A stretch of DNA of 64,000 bases from Amblyornis subalaris. Taxonomy: Eukaryota > Chordata > Aves > Passeriformes > Ptilonorhynchidae. Numbering within the stretch: the stretch's first letter is position 1; every line of letters starts with the position of its first letter. The stretch lies in contig JACAXG010000075.1 in assembly GCA_018881555.1 (NCBI GenBank), positions 1,742,830-1,806,829 of the forward strand, read 5' to 3'. A program made the position numbers and the translations under genes. Positions 41,891 to 53,569 of the stretch are shown here, piece after piece. The notes below the pieces were generated by a model. The model saw only the letters and a list, made by a program, of their open reading frames with translations. It did not search any database and was not told the origin of the DNA.

Positions 41891-43270
41891 GCCCCCAGTG
41901 TCTGAGGAGGGGTGCTGGGGTTGGGTTCCTCGGCGGCGGGAGAGGAGATGCTGCCTCTGGAAGAGGAGCGGGTCCTTCTCCGTTTGCAGGGTGGGGATGG
42001 CTTAACCAGGAGGGGAGGGAAGTGTGGTGGCTAAAATTAGGCGTGCAGGATTATTTCCGANTAAACATCACTCAGGATGAGCAGCAATTTAATGGGCTCT
42101 GTTTTTAGTGAGGGGGAGCAATGTGTGCCAGTGTGGGGGCTCCTCTGGCCCTTTTCCCTCTAATCCAACCATGCTGGATTTAGGCTAAGGTGGCTTGGAC
42201 AATCACAATGGGGAGATGGTGACAGTGCTGCAGAACCCGCCAGGGCAGCCTCATGGTAGGTTCCTGCCGTCCTAGTGGGTCAGGGACAGGCCTGTCATCC
42301 ATCCTGGTTTTGAGGGGTAGTGAATGTTTAAACATCGCTTCCTTCTTGGGGGCCAAGCACTGGTGCCAGCGAGACATCCCAACCTGCCCGCTGAGCACAA
42401 AGCTGCTCTTCACTGGGCAGGGGAAATGTTCTGTGGGTTCATGACGGTGACCCCGAGGGACAGTGCCCAAAGGCAGGGAGCAGGCCCGGGCCCCTCAGGC
42501 AGGGGGGATCGGCAGCAGGGTGTTCCAGCAGGAGCTGAGCTGCTCCACGCCTGCCCTTGCCATCCCTGGGCTCTGAGAAACCCTATTCAAGCAGCTCGAT
42601 GAGCAGCTACCGATTAGTCACGCACTGTGCTGGGATTTATTTTCCTCGGCTATGAAGAGGCGCTGGGAGGCCCCGCGGGGGCACACCCGGCACAGCACCC
42701 CCATGGCCCTGCTGCTCTGCACCCGGCAAAACCCGGCTTGGCCATGCCACTGTGGTCGCTGTGGAGTCACGAAAATGAAGTGCTGGGTGCTCAGGTGACA
42801 TCCAGAGCTGGNGTTCAACCAGCAGGTAACGCTGGTGCCATGCCACCAACGCAGTGAGGTCCTCAAACTCCGAAGTTTTCACTAGGGGTAGTGCTGAATT
42901 CTGAGTTTCTTCAGCCAAATGCACGAGGTGCTTGGCCAGGCACTAAAAATAGCAGAGCTGCCCTGAGGGTTTCGTGGGCCTGGTGGACAAACCCCGGCTG
43001 ACTTGGCTGCTGAGCTACCGTGCAGCACAATAGTGCCGCTGGAAGGGCTCCACAGAGGGTGTTTGTAAACAGGAATGTGAGCTCACGCCACAGCATCTCA
43101 CAGCCCTGCAGAGGGGGAACACTGCAACAGCTCTTGTCCCTGTGCAGCCCACTGCGAGCTTTGCAGGACCCCCTGGCCCTTGCCCAGGCTGCAGGGCTGT
43201 GCCTGGGTGTTGTTCCAGTGGCACAGAGCACTTCCCGAGCATTTTGGGTCGTGGATGCGGGGAAGAATAA
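41890..43270. other. Intergenic, nothing recognised
   Basis: Unique sequence of moderate GC content with no recognisable exon, repeat family or AT-rich island. Open frames are short and without known domains. Confidence 0.7.
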
Positions 43271-43604
43271 GAGAACCAAAGAACGGTTTGGGTTGGAATG
43301 GATCTTAAAGATCATCTCNTTCCAAACCCNTGCCATGGGCANGGACACCTTCCACTATCCCNGGTTGCTCCAAGCCCCATCCAACCTGACCTTGGACACT
43401 TCCATGAAGGGACAGNACAGCTTCTCTGGGCAATCTGTGCCGAGGCATCACNACCCTCACAGGGAACAATTTCTTCCCAATATTTAATCTAAATCTCCCC
43501 TTTTTTAGTTTTAAACCATCCCCCTTGCCCTATCATGATCTGTCTGTGTAAAAAGTCAGTCTCCATCTTTTTTGTAAGCCCTGTTTAGGTCCTGAAAGTT
43601 GCAG
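43271..43604 (-). mobile_element. CR1 LINE fragment, 5'-truncated, antisense
   Basis: Reverse complement of an avian CR1 3' end: GAACGGTTTGGGTTGGAATG, TGCCATGGGCANGGACACC, GGTTGCTCCAAGCCCCATCC and TTTCTTCCCAATATTTAATC are diagnostic. Same orientation as the copy at 15333. It is unusually rich in N bases (six between 43319 and 43452), perhaps because repeat reads were merged. No coding capacity. Confidence 0.93.
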
Positions 43605-43779
43605 AAGGGGCGAGGGTCTGAGAGTGGTGCCCTGGAGCTGGGCCAGCCGTGGTGCCAGGATCCTGCCCCACATCAGGAGCTCCCCCAGCCCCGTGGTCTC
43701 TCAGAGTCTCCTGGTTCCACGCACAAGTTCAAATCCCCCATTTGAACATTTCAGTGATCATCTGCCAGCCCTGCCTGTG

Positions 43780-45121
43780 CCAGCGCGGGGTGCGGCCGGC
43801 GGGGAAGGGGAGCCCCGGTCCGACGGGGCGGGCAGCGGGTGGGCAGCGGGGCCGCAGCTCTTTCTGTCGGGCTGGCGCCGTTCTGCCGCCGCGCTGCCTC
43901 CGCACCCGGGACAAAGCGGAGAGGGCCAAGCCCCGGCCCCGGCTCCCAATTAGGGCCCCGCCGGCCCTGCCCCCCGCGGAGCGCAGGGGCGGGGGGGGGG
44001 CAGCCGCGGTCACGGCCCCGGAGCCCCAATTACCCGCGGGGCCGCCGCTCTGTCTGCGGCTCCCGATCGCGGATCAATAGACAAAGGGCAGNGGCGGGAC
44101 CCCGGCGGGCTCTGCACACACCCGCCCCAAGTCCCGGCCGAGCCTCGCCCCCCGTCCCGGCCGGGCATCCCTGCGCACCTGCGCGCCCGCCGCACCTGCG
44201 CTCGGGGCGGGATGCGCGGCCGCGGCTCCGAACCTGCGGCCGGACGGGATTTATGGGGCGTCCTCGGAGCCCCGCAGTGGAGTACAGGCGGTCTCTACAG
44301 CAGCCGAGGGGATACAACTGTGGGTGACAGTCCCCCTGCCTGCTCCAAGGATTTTCCCCCAGAGCCTCTGCCTGGGTCCTTCTTCCGGGCACCGGCCTCT
44401 CAGAGGCTTCTTAGCCCCGCTCCTCCGGTTCTGGCCCGTTATCCCCGCGGAGGGCACGGTCCTTGTNCCGGGCCGGGGCTGCAGGAAGGAGACAGCAGCA
44501 GCCGTCCAGGCTGTTCCCTGCCACAAGGTTCCCAGAGCCACTTTGATCCGTGTGGGTGTCTAGGGGGTGGAGGGGACCGGGGGGGTAAAAGCATTATCAG
44601 AGAAAAAGCAGCTGTTTATTTTGATACGAAGCCGGTTCTTAGCCGCAGGCACCGTTTGCTCCGTCCTTGCTCTCAGGCAGGGTGGGAAAGGGGAAAGGGG
44701 AGGCTCTCGGTTTATTCCGGTTGTTTACAGCGGCGAGTGATGGCGAGGGAGAGCCGGGTCCGCCGCCCCTCGGCGCCCGCCCGGGCCTTTTCCCAGGCCT
44801 TCCTCGGAGCCGCGCCGGGAAGGGAGGAGGCGCGGCCGCGCCCCGACGGGGCTCTGCTCGGGACATCCGACGGGAGGGACCGGAGGCTCCCGGGGGAAAC
44901 CCAGCTGCCCCTTCCGCTGCTCTCCTAAGGGCAGCGGCACAGGAACGGGGTGGGCAGCATCGCTCGGTTCGGGGGTCGCAGGAAAAACCAAAACAAACCC
45001 CGGAGCTTTTCCTGCCCGGGAGGAGCCGCAATCCGGACAATCCCGGCCCCGGCCCGGTGCTGTCCCGGCTCGGCCGCCAGGTGGCGCGGTGGGGCCGCGC
45101 CGAGGGGGCGGCCCCGGGGGG
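43780..45121. promoter_or_regulatory. Orphan CpG island in TBX2-TBX4 spacer
   Basis: About 1.3 kb of CpG-dense DNA roughly 3 kb beyond the TBX2 3' end, with AT-richer breaks at about 44575-44640. Long open frames exist on both strands (for example 225 codons at 44667-45344) but encode Pro/Arg/Gly/Ala-rich peptides without domains. No TBX4 exon is present. It could be a transcript start or a developmental CpG island. Confidence 0.5.
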
Positions 45122-45311
45122 GCGGCGGTGTAGGGGGTCCCCGGGGGGTTCTTGGGGGTGCGGAGGTGTCGGGGGTCCCTGTGGGGTTCCTGGGGGTGCG
45201 GCGGTGTCAGGGATCCTCGGGGTTGTCCTGGGGCGGCGGCAGTGTCGGGATTTCTCGGGGGGGGTCTCCGGGGATGCGGCAGTGTCGGGGTTCCCCAGGG
45301 CGTTCCCTGGA
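45122..45311. repeat. 38-bp G-rich minisatellite, 5 units
   Basis: Five head-to-tail units of 38, 38, 38, 40 and 36 bp, each starting GCGGCGGTGT (or GCGGAGGTGT / GCGGCAGTGT) and continuing with runs of G such as CGGGGGTCCC and TTCCTGGGGGT. The plus strand of each unit has several G runs of three or more, so the array has G-quadruplex potential. It closes the orphan CpG island. Confidence 0.9.
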
Positions 45312-45874
45312 GGCAGCAGCCCATGCCGGTGGCACCATCAGTGATCCCAGGGGTCTGACTTCCTACAGAGTGCAGGAGTGGGGGATCTGCAGCAGGTACC
45401 CCCCGTTGTGCCCGCCCTCCAGTCCACCTGTTCTCTGCATTGCTCTGTTGCACCTTTCTGAGGGCGTTTGTGTGGGTGTGTGTTCACTGCCTCTATTCGT
45501 GTGTCCCATGTGCACATACGTATCCGTGTGAGCAGCCAGATTGTTGAGGACCTGGCATTGTTCCCCAGTTTCATGGGTTCTGCCAAAAATGTACCTACTA
45601 CACCTANAGAGCCCCTCAGAATGCAGTGAATACTCGCTCTGAGGCACCTGAGCCCCGACGCGCAGCCTGAAGCAGTGATGCTCTGTCTGCTGCACGGAAG
45701 GTCTTGCATTGCCTGAGGTATTAATGGATGAAATCATGCAGGAAAGGCTGCTCCTCTCCCTCGTCGGGTTGGCGTTGTTGTAGCTGGTGATGTCAGCACA
45801 GGTACATCTGTCCTTCGCTTCCCATTGATTCCTGTAAATGGTCCTTGCCTCCAGCCTTGGGCCTGGCACGCTCG

Positions 45875-46060
45875 GTAATTCTTTGGAAATAAGATCTAAT
45901 TAAAATGAGACAGCGCTGTCGAGGGACTACCTAATTGTCTTTGCAAAATGACCTTGTGGAGATCTTGGCTGGGTTCCCAGCAGAAAGGTGTTGTCAGTGC
46001 AAAACCCTGTGCGGTTGGGGGGAATCTGTTAAAGACTTTTGGGAAATAATTCCCCAGGCT
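45875..46060. promoter_or_regulatory. Candidate conserved non-coding element
   Basis: A unique block containing GGTAATTCTTTGG, ATCTAATTAAAATGAG and ACCTAATTGTC (45874-45940), which are three homeodomain-type cores within 70 bp. No repeat or exon signature. Candidate enhancer in the TBX2-TBX4 spacer, by composition only. Confidence 0.3.
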
Positions 46061-48220
46061 GGGAAATAATGAGCTGGTGGAGACACCGCGGTGCTGTTGT
46101 CCCTGTTTTGTGCCAGCTTGAGCTGTCCTCCCCTTCCAGGCCATGTCAGGCCTGGGGGACACTCTCAAAATGGCTTTAAAAGAGGCCAATTACGTGTGGG
46201 GTTCAGCCAAGGCCAATGCCAGCAGGTATCCCTGGGGTTTCCCTCCACACCCCCATGTACCCCTTTCTGCCCCCATGAGTGAGAAAGGAAGGTGTTTTGG
46301 CTGTTAAAGCCTCAAAACCAACCAGGATCCCGGATGATGGACTCGGATGTGCCCCCAGCTCTGAGCTCACCCCATCCCGTGCCCGCTGTGCCCCTCTCCC
46401 TCCAAAGGTCCCACTGGGCGCCGAGGGCTGGCTCCATGGGGATGCTGTGTAGTGCTGTGAGCTGAGGGTGTCACCAGCTCTCACAGACCCCCTTATTCCT
46501 ACAAAGCCCCTCATCCTTGGGAAGGTTTTGGGACGAGACCTCTCCTGGTGTCCCAGACAGCAGGAGAGCCGGCATCCACGAGAGGGAGCGTTTGCAGGGA
46601 TTTTCCTTCCAGCTGGATTGTTTNGGTTTTCCCCAGTTGTTTTCAAGCACAGACCATCCCTCCGGCTGTCTGAGCCCTTTGCCTGCACGAAATGCTCATT
46701 TTCCTAGGATGGGGGAGAACTGGGCAGAAATCTCAGCTTTCCTGAGAGAATTGGCCTGTTGTCATAGTGCCATGTGCTTCACTTTGGTGACACCAGAGGA
46801 AATTCTGCTCTTTCCCTGGTTGGGTGGCAGAGTCCTGTCCCATGTGAACAGGAGGNTGTTTTGCTCCTTTTGGCCTTATCGAAGAGGGGAAGAAGTCCCT
46901 CTTACAGGGGTGACTGGTGAGTGTTGTGACTGGTCTTGGTCAAGTGTGGGGCAGGGCATGAGTGGCCTAGCAAGCCCCCCACCNTGGGCAGTAGTGATGG
47001 GGAGCACTGGAATGTGCTTCATTGCTTGGCCAGGTCCCCCAGGCAGGGATGGTTGGAGGGACCCTGACCCTGGCATACCCCAGTGTGGCTCCTTGTGGCA
47101 AAAAATTACTTTCGCAGCTCACACACTTGCCCTGTGGCTTGGGGTGGTTTGCTGGGACCTCATTTCAGTGAGGGAGAGGAGATCCCACCCTTTCCCAACT
47201 CACTGCAAGCTTCGGTCGCTTTGAGACCCCACCAATGCCTGTGATCCTTCTAGAAGGGGAACGGGCTGTTTATAATTTCCCAAGCGACTGCTGCAAATCC
47301 AAGGCCAAATCTCCCACTTCTGGGGGCACAGGATCATGTCCGGGTGCCTTGGTGGCCACATGTGCCGTGGGTGGTTTGCAGGAAGGATGCACGAACCAGC
47401 TCCAGCGCTGGGAGGGGACCTGGTCCTGCCTCCCCCTGCCCTCCCTGCCTGTCCCTGGAGCCTGGGAGAGCCCAGACTACCCTATCTGCAAATTGCAGAG
47501 CAGATTATCAGCGAGCACGTCTGAGATTAAAGACCCCTATTTATGTCTCGTTCCCCCAGAGCTGAGTTCGGTGCAGACTCTTTGGCACCACGGGGCTGAT
47601 TACTGGGGTAACCTTTTCCTTGGCTGGGAGAAGCGAGCAGAGCTCAGACAATTTTCAATCAAGGAAAGAAAAAAAAAAAAGAAGAAAAAGGAAAGGGAAC
47701 ACACAACAAAACAACCGCAACAACAACAGTTTATTCCAGCGGGGTGGTGGGAGGAAAGCCAGGCACAGCTCTGAGATGCCCCCAGTTTGTGCAATCTGTG
47801 ACCTGTGGGGCAGGGAGCGAGTCACTGGGAGGGTTTGTCCCTGTGTGCTTCTTCAACAGCCATTTGGTACTGTAAATTCTTGACAGGGAAGCCCAGAGGT
47901 GGTGGATTTGCAGCTGCAGGATGCAGAAAAGCCCTGGGGCTGCTCCTGCTTTGCTGTCCCTGCTGCCCGTGCCCTGCAGAGCTCACACGGGTGCAGCACA
48001 TGAACCGCAGAGCCTGGTGCTGTGCAGGGAGGGCATCCTCATCAAAACAGAGTGGGATTTTTTTCTGAGGGTGCTCTGAGGGCTCTGGTTAGGAGAAATG
48101 GCAAANATTTCTCTCTATTCTCCCGGGTAAAATGTGTTCCCAGCTGCTCTGAGCAAACCCCAGCCTTTGGAGGGTGCGCGGCCGAGGCCAGCCCAGGGCT
48201 GNTGTGGTCCTGGCCAGCCA
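46060..48220. other. Intergenic, little recognised
   Basis: Mixed unique sequence. The only structured items are a purine tract at about 47660-47700 followed by CAACAACAACAG near 47719-47730, and an AT-leaning patch at about 47490-47550 (CTGCAAATTGCAGAGC near 47488). No gene recognised. Confidence 0.6.
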
Positions 48221-48224
48221 GAAT

Positions 48225-48560
48225 GGCTTAACAGGCTTAGAGCAGCGTAGTTCTTACAAACAATCACATGAATTAGCACAAATCTCATTAGATCCGTGCT
48301 TCTCCTGGCCTCCTGTGTTCCTAATGCCCCTCTCAGGGGTCCTGTGCAGGCTGTGAGTGAAGAAATTCTTTCCAAGGAGCTCTGAGCTGGTGCTGTGGGT
48401 GTTCAGCCCGCGGCTGAGCCGTGGCGTTTTGGGTTTGCTTTTCTCAGGACCATTCTCAATTAGGCTTAATGGACAGGAGAGCAGAAATCTAACAGGTAAA
48501 AAGCCATTCAAGGTCCTTGGGTATTTTAAACCTGATTTAAAGTTTTGGCTGCCCTGTTCA
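48225..48560. promoter_or_regulatory. Candidate conserved non-coding element
   Basis: Two AT-leaning unique patches, about 48245-48300 (ACAAACAATCACATGAATTAGC) and about 48440-48550 (TCAATTAGGCTTAATGG, AAACCTGATTTAAAG), separated by GC-richer DNA. Homeodomain-type cores without coding potential. Weak enhancer candidate. Confidence 0.25.
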
Positions 48561-50760
48561 AACAATGATTCAGCTGGTGGTGCCCAGGGGTGCTCCCCGT
48601 GTCTCCCCTGTTAGGGCACATGGTGNTGTCGCTGCTCTGATGTGCTCCCAGACAGCTCTGCTCTCCCTTGGCTCTTGCTCTTGGCTGCCTGGAGGCCTGG
48701 CACTGTGGGGAATGGGGCTGTCTGGGCATGATTTTATAGCATTTCCATTAAAAGTTTAGCAGCAGAGGTGGTCGGTGCCCAGAAAACATGGGAATAGTAG
48801 ACTTAGTCTGGGGTGCTTTGGGGAAGGGAATGATTTTTCTCCTGTTGGGGCTGTGCATGCCTGCTGAATGCTGCCTGCTCCTGGGCAGTGCCACACTCCA
48901 GGTTTCCCATTTTTCCTNCCAAATCACTCCAAGAAGCAACACAGGAGCTTCCAGAACCACAGTTGCTCCTGGGGTGAAGCACCTCAGCTGGAGCTTCAGG
49001 ACCAGGGTTGGGCTCCTGGGAGTCGTGACAGGAAACGCCACGGGATGTCTAATGATAAAAATTGCTTTTNACATCTCTGCTGAAAGTCTGCTGCTGTTTC
49101 ACCTCTCGGCAGAGGAGGGATGTGAGCANCAAAGGACTGGGGCGGGCAGCAGAGCTTGAGAAAGCAGCTCCCCGGGGACTCGGTCTCTGGCGGAGCAGCC
49201 CGGGATAAGCGAGCATGAGAAAAGCAGGCTTAGCCCTCCAGTCACCCTTCAGATGCGTTTCCGGCTGCTTTTCATCTCGCTCCGAGTTTAAAAGCCATCT
49301 TATTCCAGCCCCGGCGCTGCCGCCAGCCTCGGCAGCGCTTCAAAGCGGGGCTGTCTCGGGCGGGAGCGGCGCGGGCGGGGCTGTGTCCCCGCGGCACCTG
49401 CGGGACCCGCGACACGGCACCGGGACCGTCCGGCCTCGGCAACCCCCCCGGGCACTGGGAGACTTCCCTCAATGTACTTGTGGCTGCCCAGGAAAGCACG
49501 GTGGGACAGGGCTGGTTGTGGGGCACGTGGCAGGGGTGCTCTTTCTCCAGACCCTTTTTGTCCCTCTGGTGAGCTCAGCCTTGCAGTGGGCAGTGGGGTC
49601 ACTGTTAAGCCAGGGACCGGTGACCTCTTGGAGTTTTGCATCCCCTTTTTACATTCCCACTTACCTGAATTTCCTTTTCTCTGTGGTGTGGCTGGGGACA
49701 AGCACCAGGGGTGGCTGGTGGCACCACTGTCACATACCCGGTGTTGGGGGGACACAGGAGATCCCACAGAGCGTGTTTGGCGTTTGGACCACCTGGAAAC
49801 AAGAGGATGGTGGGCAACGCAGTGCCCAAGCAGAGCTGTGACTGTGTTGGCCATCAGGGCGGTGGTTGTGGCTGTCACAGCTCAGGGGGTGCTGGTGGAT
49901 CCCCCTTATCACATTGCTCGAAGCACTGGGGTTCTCCTGCATCTGAGTGACGGCTGGGAATGGGATCTGCTCCTTCCTGGATCATGCACAAATGATTTCA
50001 CCCCACCAATGCTCTGGGCAGGAGCTGGAGGAAACACCTGAATTCAGCTGATGGTGATTTCTGTGGATTTACTGGAAAGACTCAAAATCTGGAAATGTAT
50101 TTGCTCCCGGGTTTTGGCTCTCCCTCAGGTGAGAAATACCAGATATGCAGCACACCATGGTCCAAGGAGTGTCTGACCTCTGGGAATACGGTCCCAAACA
50201 CCCTCCTGGGCGTCATGGAGTGCCTTCACTGCCTGGAAGGAGCAGCATGAGCAGCTCCAGGGCTGGGGAGCCAAGGGGCCAAGTGGTGTCAGAAACCCAG
50301 GATGAGCTGCAATCCTCCCTGGATGCAGACGTGCTGCCCAGCCTCTTCTCTCCTTGGCCTTTATTTGTTTGCCAAGCCCCCGGATGTGATTCTNCATTTT
50401 CTCCAGGAGTTTTTGCTTCAGCAAATCTGTGGGGAGAAGTGCACTTACTGCTCGGTGACAAAACACGTTCTCGAGATGGAAAAAGCTCTTTTCAAGGAAA
50501 ACATGACATTTCAATGGAAAAGTAACTTTGCATGCTGTTTCTAATTTTAAAGCTCTGCCTTGGAATGCTCCCATGGACTTTGAAATCAGAGCTGGCTCTT
50601 ATGCTTTCCAGGTTTTACCCACCTTTCCCATATAATTTCAAATTGCTCCCTCTGTTAACGAGACAATATTAATTCTGCCTTGGTGGATTTTGCATAGACT
50701 GCTTCCAGAGCACAGTTTCCCTTATCCCATCCTTTTTTTCCTGTGTTTTCTTTCCCCCTG
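48560..50760. other. Intergenic, nothing recognised
   Basis: Unique sequence of mixed composition with one short CpG-dense patch (about 49300-49450). Open frames, including one of 208 codons at 49215-49841, show no domain, no splice-flanked conservation pattern and biased composition. Confidence 0.6.
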
Positions 50761-50764
50761 CTCC

Positions 50765-50860
50765 AGACTATAAATACCTTTAGGCCAGACTGTGGGAACT
50801 GCACAAAGCCCTGTACCTGGCTGATGCCTCCTGAATGGATGAATGAATGAATGTGCTTCC
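50765..50860 (+). mobile_element. Probable ancient L2/MIR-type retroposon tail
   Basis: The order of motifs (AGACTATAAATACCTTTAGG, then GCACAAAGCCCTGTACCTGG, then the terminal GGATGAATGAATGAATG) follows the 3' tail shared by L2 LINEs and MIR SINEs, which end in a short TGAATGAA-type repeat. The match is by memory of the consensus and the copy is diverged, so the family is tentative. Confidence 0.45.
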
Positions 50861-51080
50861 CGGTATTGCTCCGTACTCAGATTAACTCTTAAAGCCACAT
50901 GCTACAAATTAATGCATCTGCTCATTCCTAAAGCATTTCATCTCCATTAAACCTGCTAGCATTAATTTCCCCCTGTTAATCTGACCTGTGCCATGAGGGA
51001 GGAATGCTGGTGGGCTTTTCCCCCTGTATTCCGTGTGTTCCCGGTTTGTTCTTACTGAGGTTAACTTTTAAAGCAGAGGA
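50860..51080. promoter_or_regulatory. AT-rich island next to retroposon tail
   Basis: Unique sequence with ACTCTTAAAGCCACATGC, ACAAATTAATGCATCTGC and AGCATTAATTTCCCCC (50884-50975). TTAATGCAT and ATTAATTT are homeodomain/POU-like. No exon. Candidate regulatory DNA that may have formed around the neighbouring ancient element. Confidence 0.3.
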
Positions 51081-51654
51081 GAAAAATNATCTGCGAGCCA
51101 AGTGCTGCTGGAGCCAGCAGAGGGGAGGCGAGAGCAGAGATTCTGCCTTCCCCCACTTAGCAATAAATTTCAGGAGGAGGGAAAAATGGCTACTGGTTTG
51201 TTTTCTGTGATTCTTTCCCAAAATAAGAGCGATGCGGTCGAGCCGATAACGGCAGCGGTGCCGATAGCAATCGGTGCGATGGCAAACCAGCAGGGGCAGA
51301 TGAAGTCGAGGGGCAGGCAGAGGCTGGAGGGTTTTCCCCATCCCTTCTCCCTGCTGAGAGCTGCGTTTCTCCCGCAGCATCCCAGTGCAGCCCTGGANTG
51401 CCACTGCCAGCGCCTGCTCCCAGCTCTCCTGGCACACGAGCAGGGTGGATGCAGCGTTAAACCAGNGCAGTGGAGGCCAAATCTCCCCGTGAGGCCACAT
51501 CCTTCCATCCCCTGTGGCACCTGGCATCCCTCTCCTTGGCACGGTTTCTGCCAGCTCTGTCCCGCACTCCGGGAGAGCAGGGAATATTTACACTGGGAGA
51601 TGGTATCGTGGTGCTGCTCGAGCTGTCCCTCGAGGTGAAGCACAAACAGGTTCA

Positions 51655-51890
51655 CTTGAACGAGATCACTCCTTTAACAGGTTTAAGTGGGTTTCACTGT
51701 AAAATGAATTTATTTCAACAAAACCTTTTTTGATAAATTAAACCAGCACCGCTCTGTATATAATTTCTATAAACAATCCTCTCTAATGTTTACCTAACCT
51801 GGGCATGCAGAAACTCTCGCATGTTAAATATTAGATGAAAAGGGGCTATGAAACCTTTAAATAATTCCTTTTTTTTTTTTTTTTTTTCAA
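51655..51890. promoter_or_regulatory. AT-rich island, candidate conserved non-coding element
   Basis: A unique AT-rich block: CCTTTAACAGGTTTAAGTGG near 51670, TTTTTTGATAAATTAAACC near 51726-51744, CTATAAACAATCC near 51767-51779, ending in a 19-base poly-T run (51869-51887). TAAACAATCC resembles forkhead-type sites (TAAACA). Function is inferred only. Confidence 0.3.
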
Positions 51891-52829
51891 AGCCAGAGAG
51901 CCGGCATACCATGGGAAAATACTCTGCTGCTGTTGAGCTGAAGCTTTCCTGGCTTCTGCCAAGGGTGAAGGGAGACAAACCCCTCGTGCTGCCATGGCTT
52001 CATGTTGGGTTTTTGTATTTCCAGGGCTGGAGCACGAGGTTCACTGGGGCTTGCTGGGTGCCAGCACCCACCCAGGCACCCCTNGTGTATCTGGTGGCTG
52101 CTGATGTGGTCATTTATCTCCTGTGTCATGTTTGCAGGGTCCTGGAAAGCTTGCGACTCTTATTAATTTGTGAATTTACTGTAGGGCATTCATTAGTTCA
52201 TTAATTAAAGGTGCTGGTTTGGGAGAGCTGGGAACTGATGGGGTTTGAAGTGCCACGGTGTTGTGGTGGTTCAGGCTGTGCTGGGTCATTTGCTGAGTGA
52301 TTTGGATGTTTTCCCTTGATCTCCCTGATTGCAGAGCACCCTGGGAAGATGGACATGACTTCNGGGAGAACAAACTGTCCAGCTCATAAAAGGGAGCTGA
52401 GGTGAGTGAGAGATCTGCCTGGATGAGGCTAAAATTGGCCTGAGGGGATGTGCAGGTTTGAGTGAGTTTGGGTGAATTTGGGCTGTTCTGCTCCAGAAAG
52501 AAGGAAGGGGGCAGTGGGTTGGATCTGTTCCTGTCCCAGCCTGGACAAAGCATCCCTCTTCCAGCTTTGTTCCACTCCATTGCTTCAACTCTTTCTTGGG
52601 CTTGACTCTTGTAGGAAAAATCTTAATCCTCAGCAAAGTGCTCCCTGCATCTGACTGCTCCCTAAGAATCACTGACCCAAGTCCCAGATCCCACTGTTAT
52701 ATGAAAATAGGGNGAGTGTGCTTTGCAATTAACTATAGCTTAATTGGGTTGGAGGGAGCAATGAGCTCATGTTCGGGGTTTTGTGGATACTGGGACTGCA
52801 GGATCTGTCCAAAATATGTGTTAAAAATC

Positions 52830-53170
52830 AGCTTATCTTCCAAATAAACCCTCAAAAATTCCAGTATCTCCAAGACGTGCTTGGAAGTGATTTATTCTTT
52901 TTGCTTTTGGTGTTTCCCTGATGCTTTTCAGCATTATTTTTAATGACACTGTGTTACCAGAGATCACTTTTGGTGGATAACACAGTATTTATGGAGAAAC
53001 CAACAGCTAAATCTGGTTATCATTGACGTTGCTTATAAAATATACATAGCAACCAAGATACTGACCATGGCAGTAAATTGAAAATATATTGAAAACATAA
53101 AGCATTCTTCCAATTTATTAGTAATGTAAAAAATATTTGGGCAGTTTTCCTCCCCCCTTGATAAAAAGAA
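52830..53170. promoter_or_regulatory. AT-rich island
   Basis: About 340 bp of AT-rich unique DNA, including TTATTTTTAATGAC near 52933, TTGACGTTGC near 53023, and many A/T runs from 53035 to 53140. No coding or repeat signature. Weak enhancer or spacer candidate. Confidence 0.2.
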
Positions 53171-53569
53171 AGATATGGAAGCTGTTGTAAGGAAATCTGT
53201 AGTGGTGTTGGTCCAAAGGCTGGCGTGGTGAGGAGGGTGAGAGGTGTGCTGGGTTTTGTGGGGTTTCAGATAGCAAACAGCCCACTCTGTACACGCTATG
53301 GCAGTGCCCGGGGCACAGTTCCATTGCCNAAGGGCTCGTGGAGGTGCTGCCTCGGGGTTTTTGCTGATCCCCCTGGCGCTGAGGGTTCAGGGAGCAGGTT
53401 TAGGAGGGCTGGTGGCTTTGCGGTGGTGCCATTGAAACAGGTGACTTTCCCCCGCTGGCTGCAGCCCCTGGTTCCGGCTCAGGTCACGCCTCTGCCCCCA
53501 CTGCACTGCACAATTTGGGCACGTTGTTGAAGGGTTAACCCTGGCAACTGCTGGGTAAGTGTAAAAATA

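Noticed and set aside
49215..49841. 208-codon open frame in the TBX2-TBX4 spacer
   Set aside because: No domain, no splice-flanked structure. Part lies in a CpG-rich patch.
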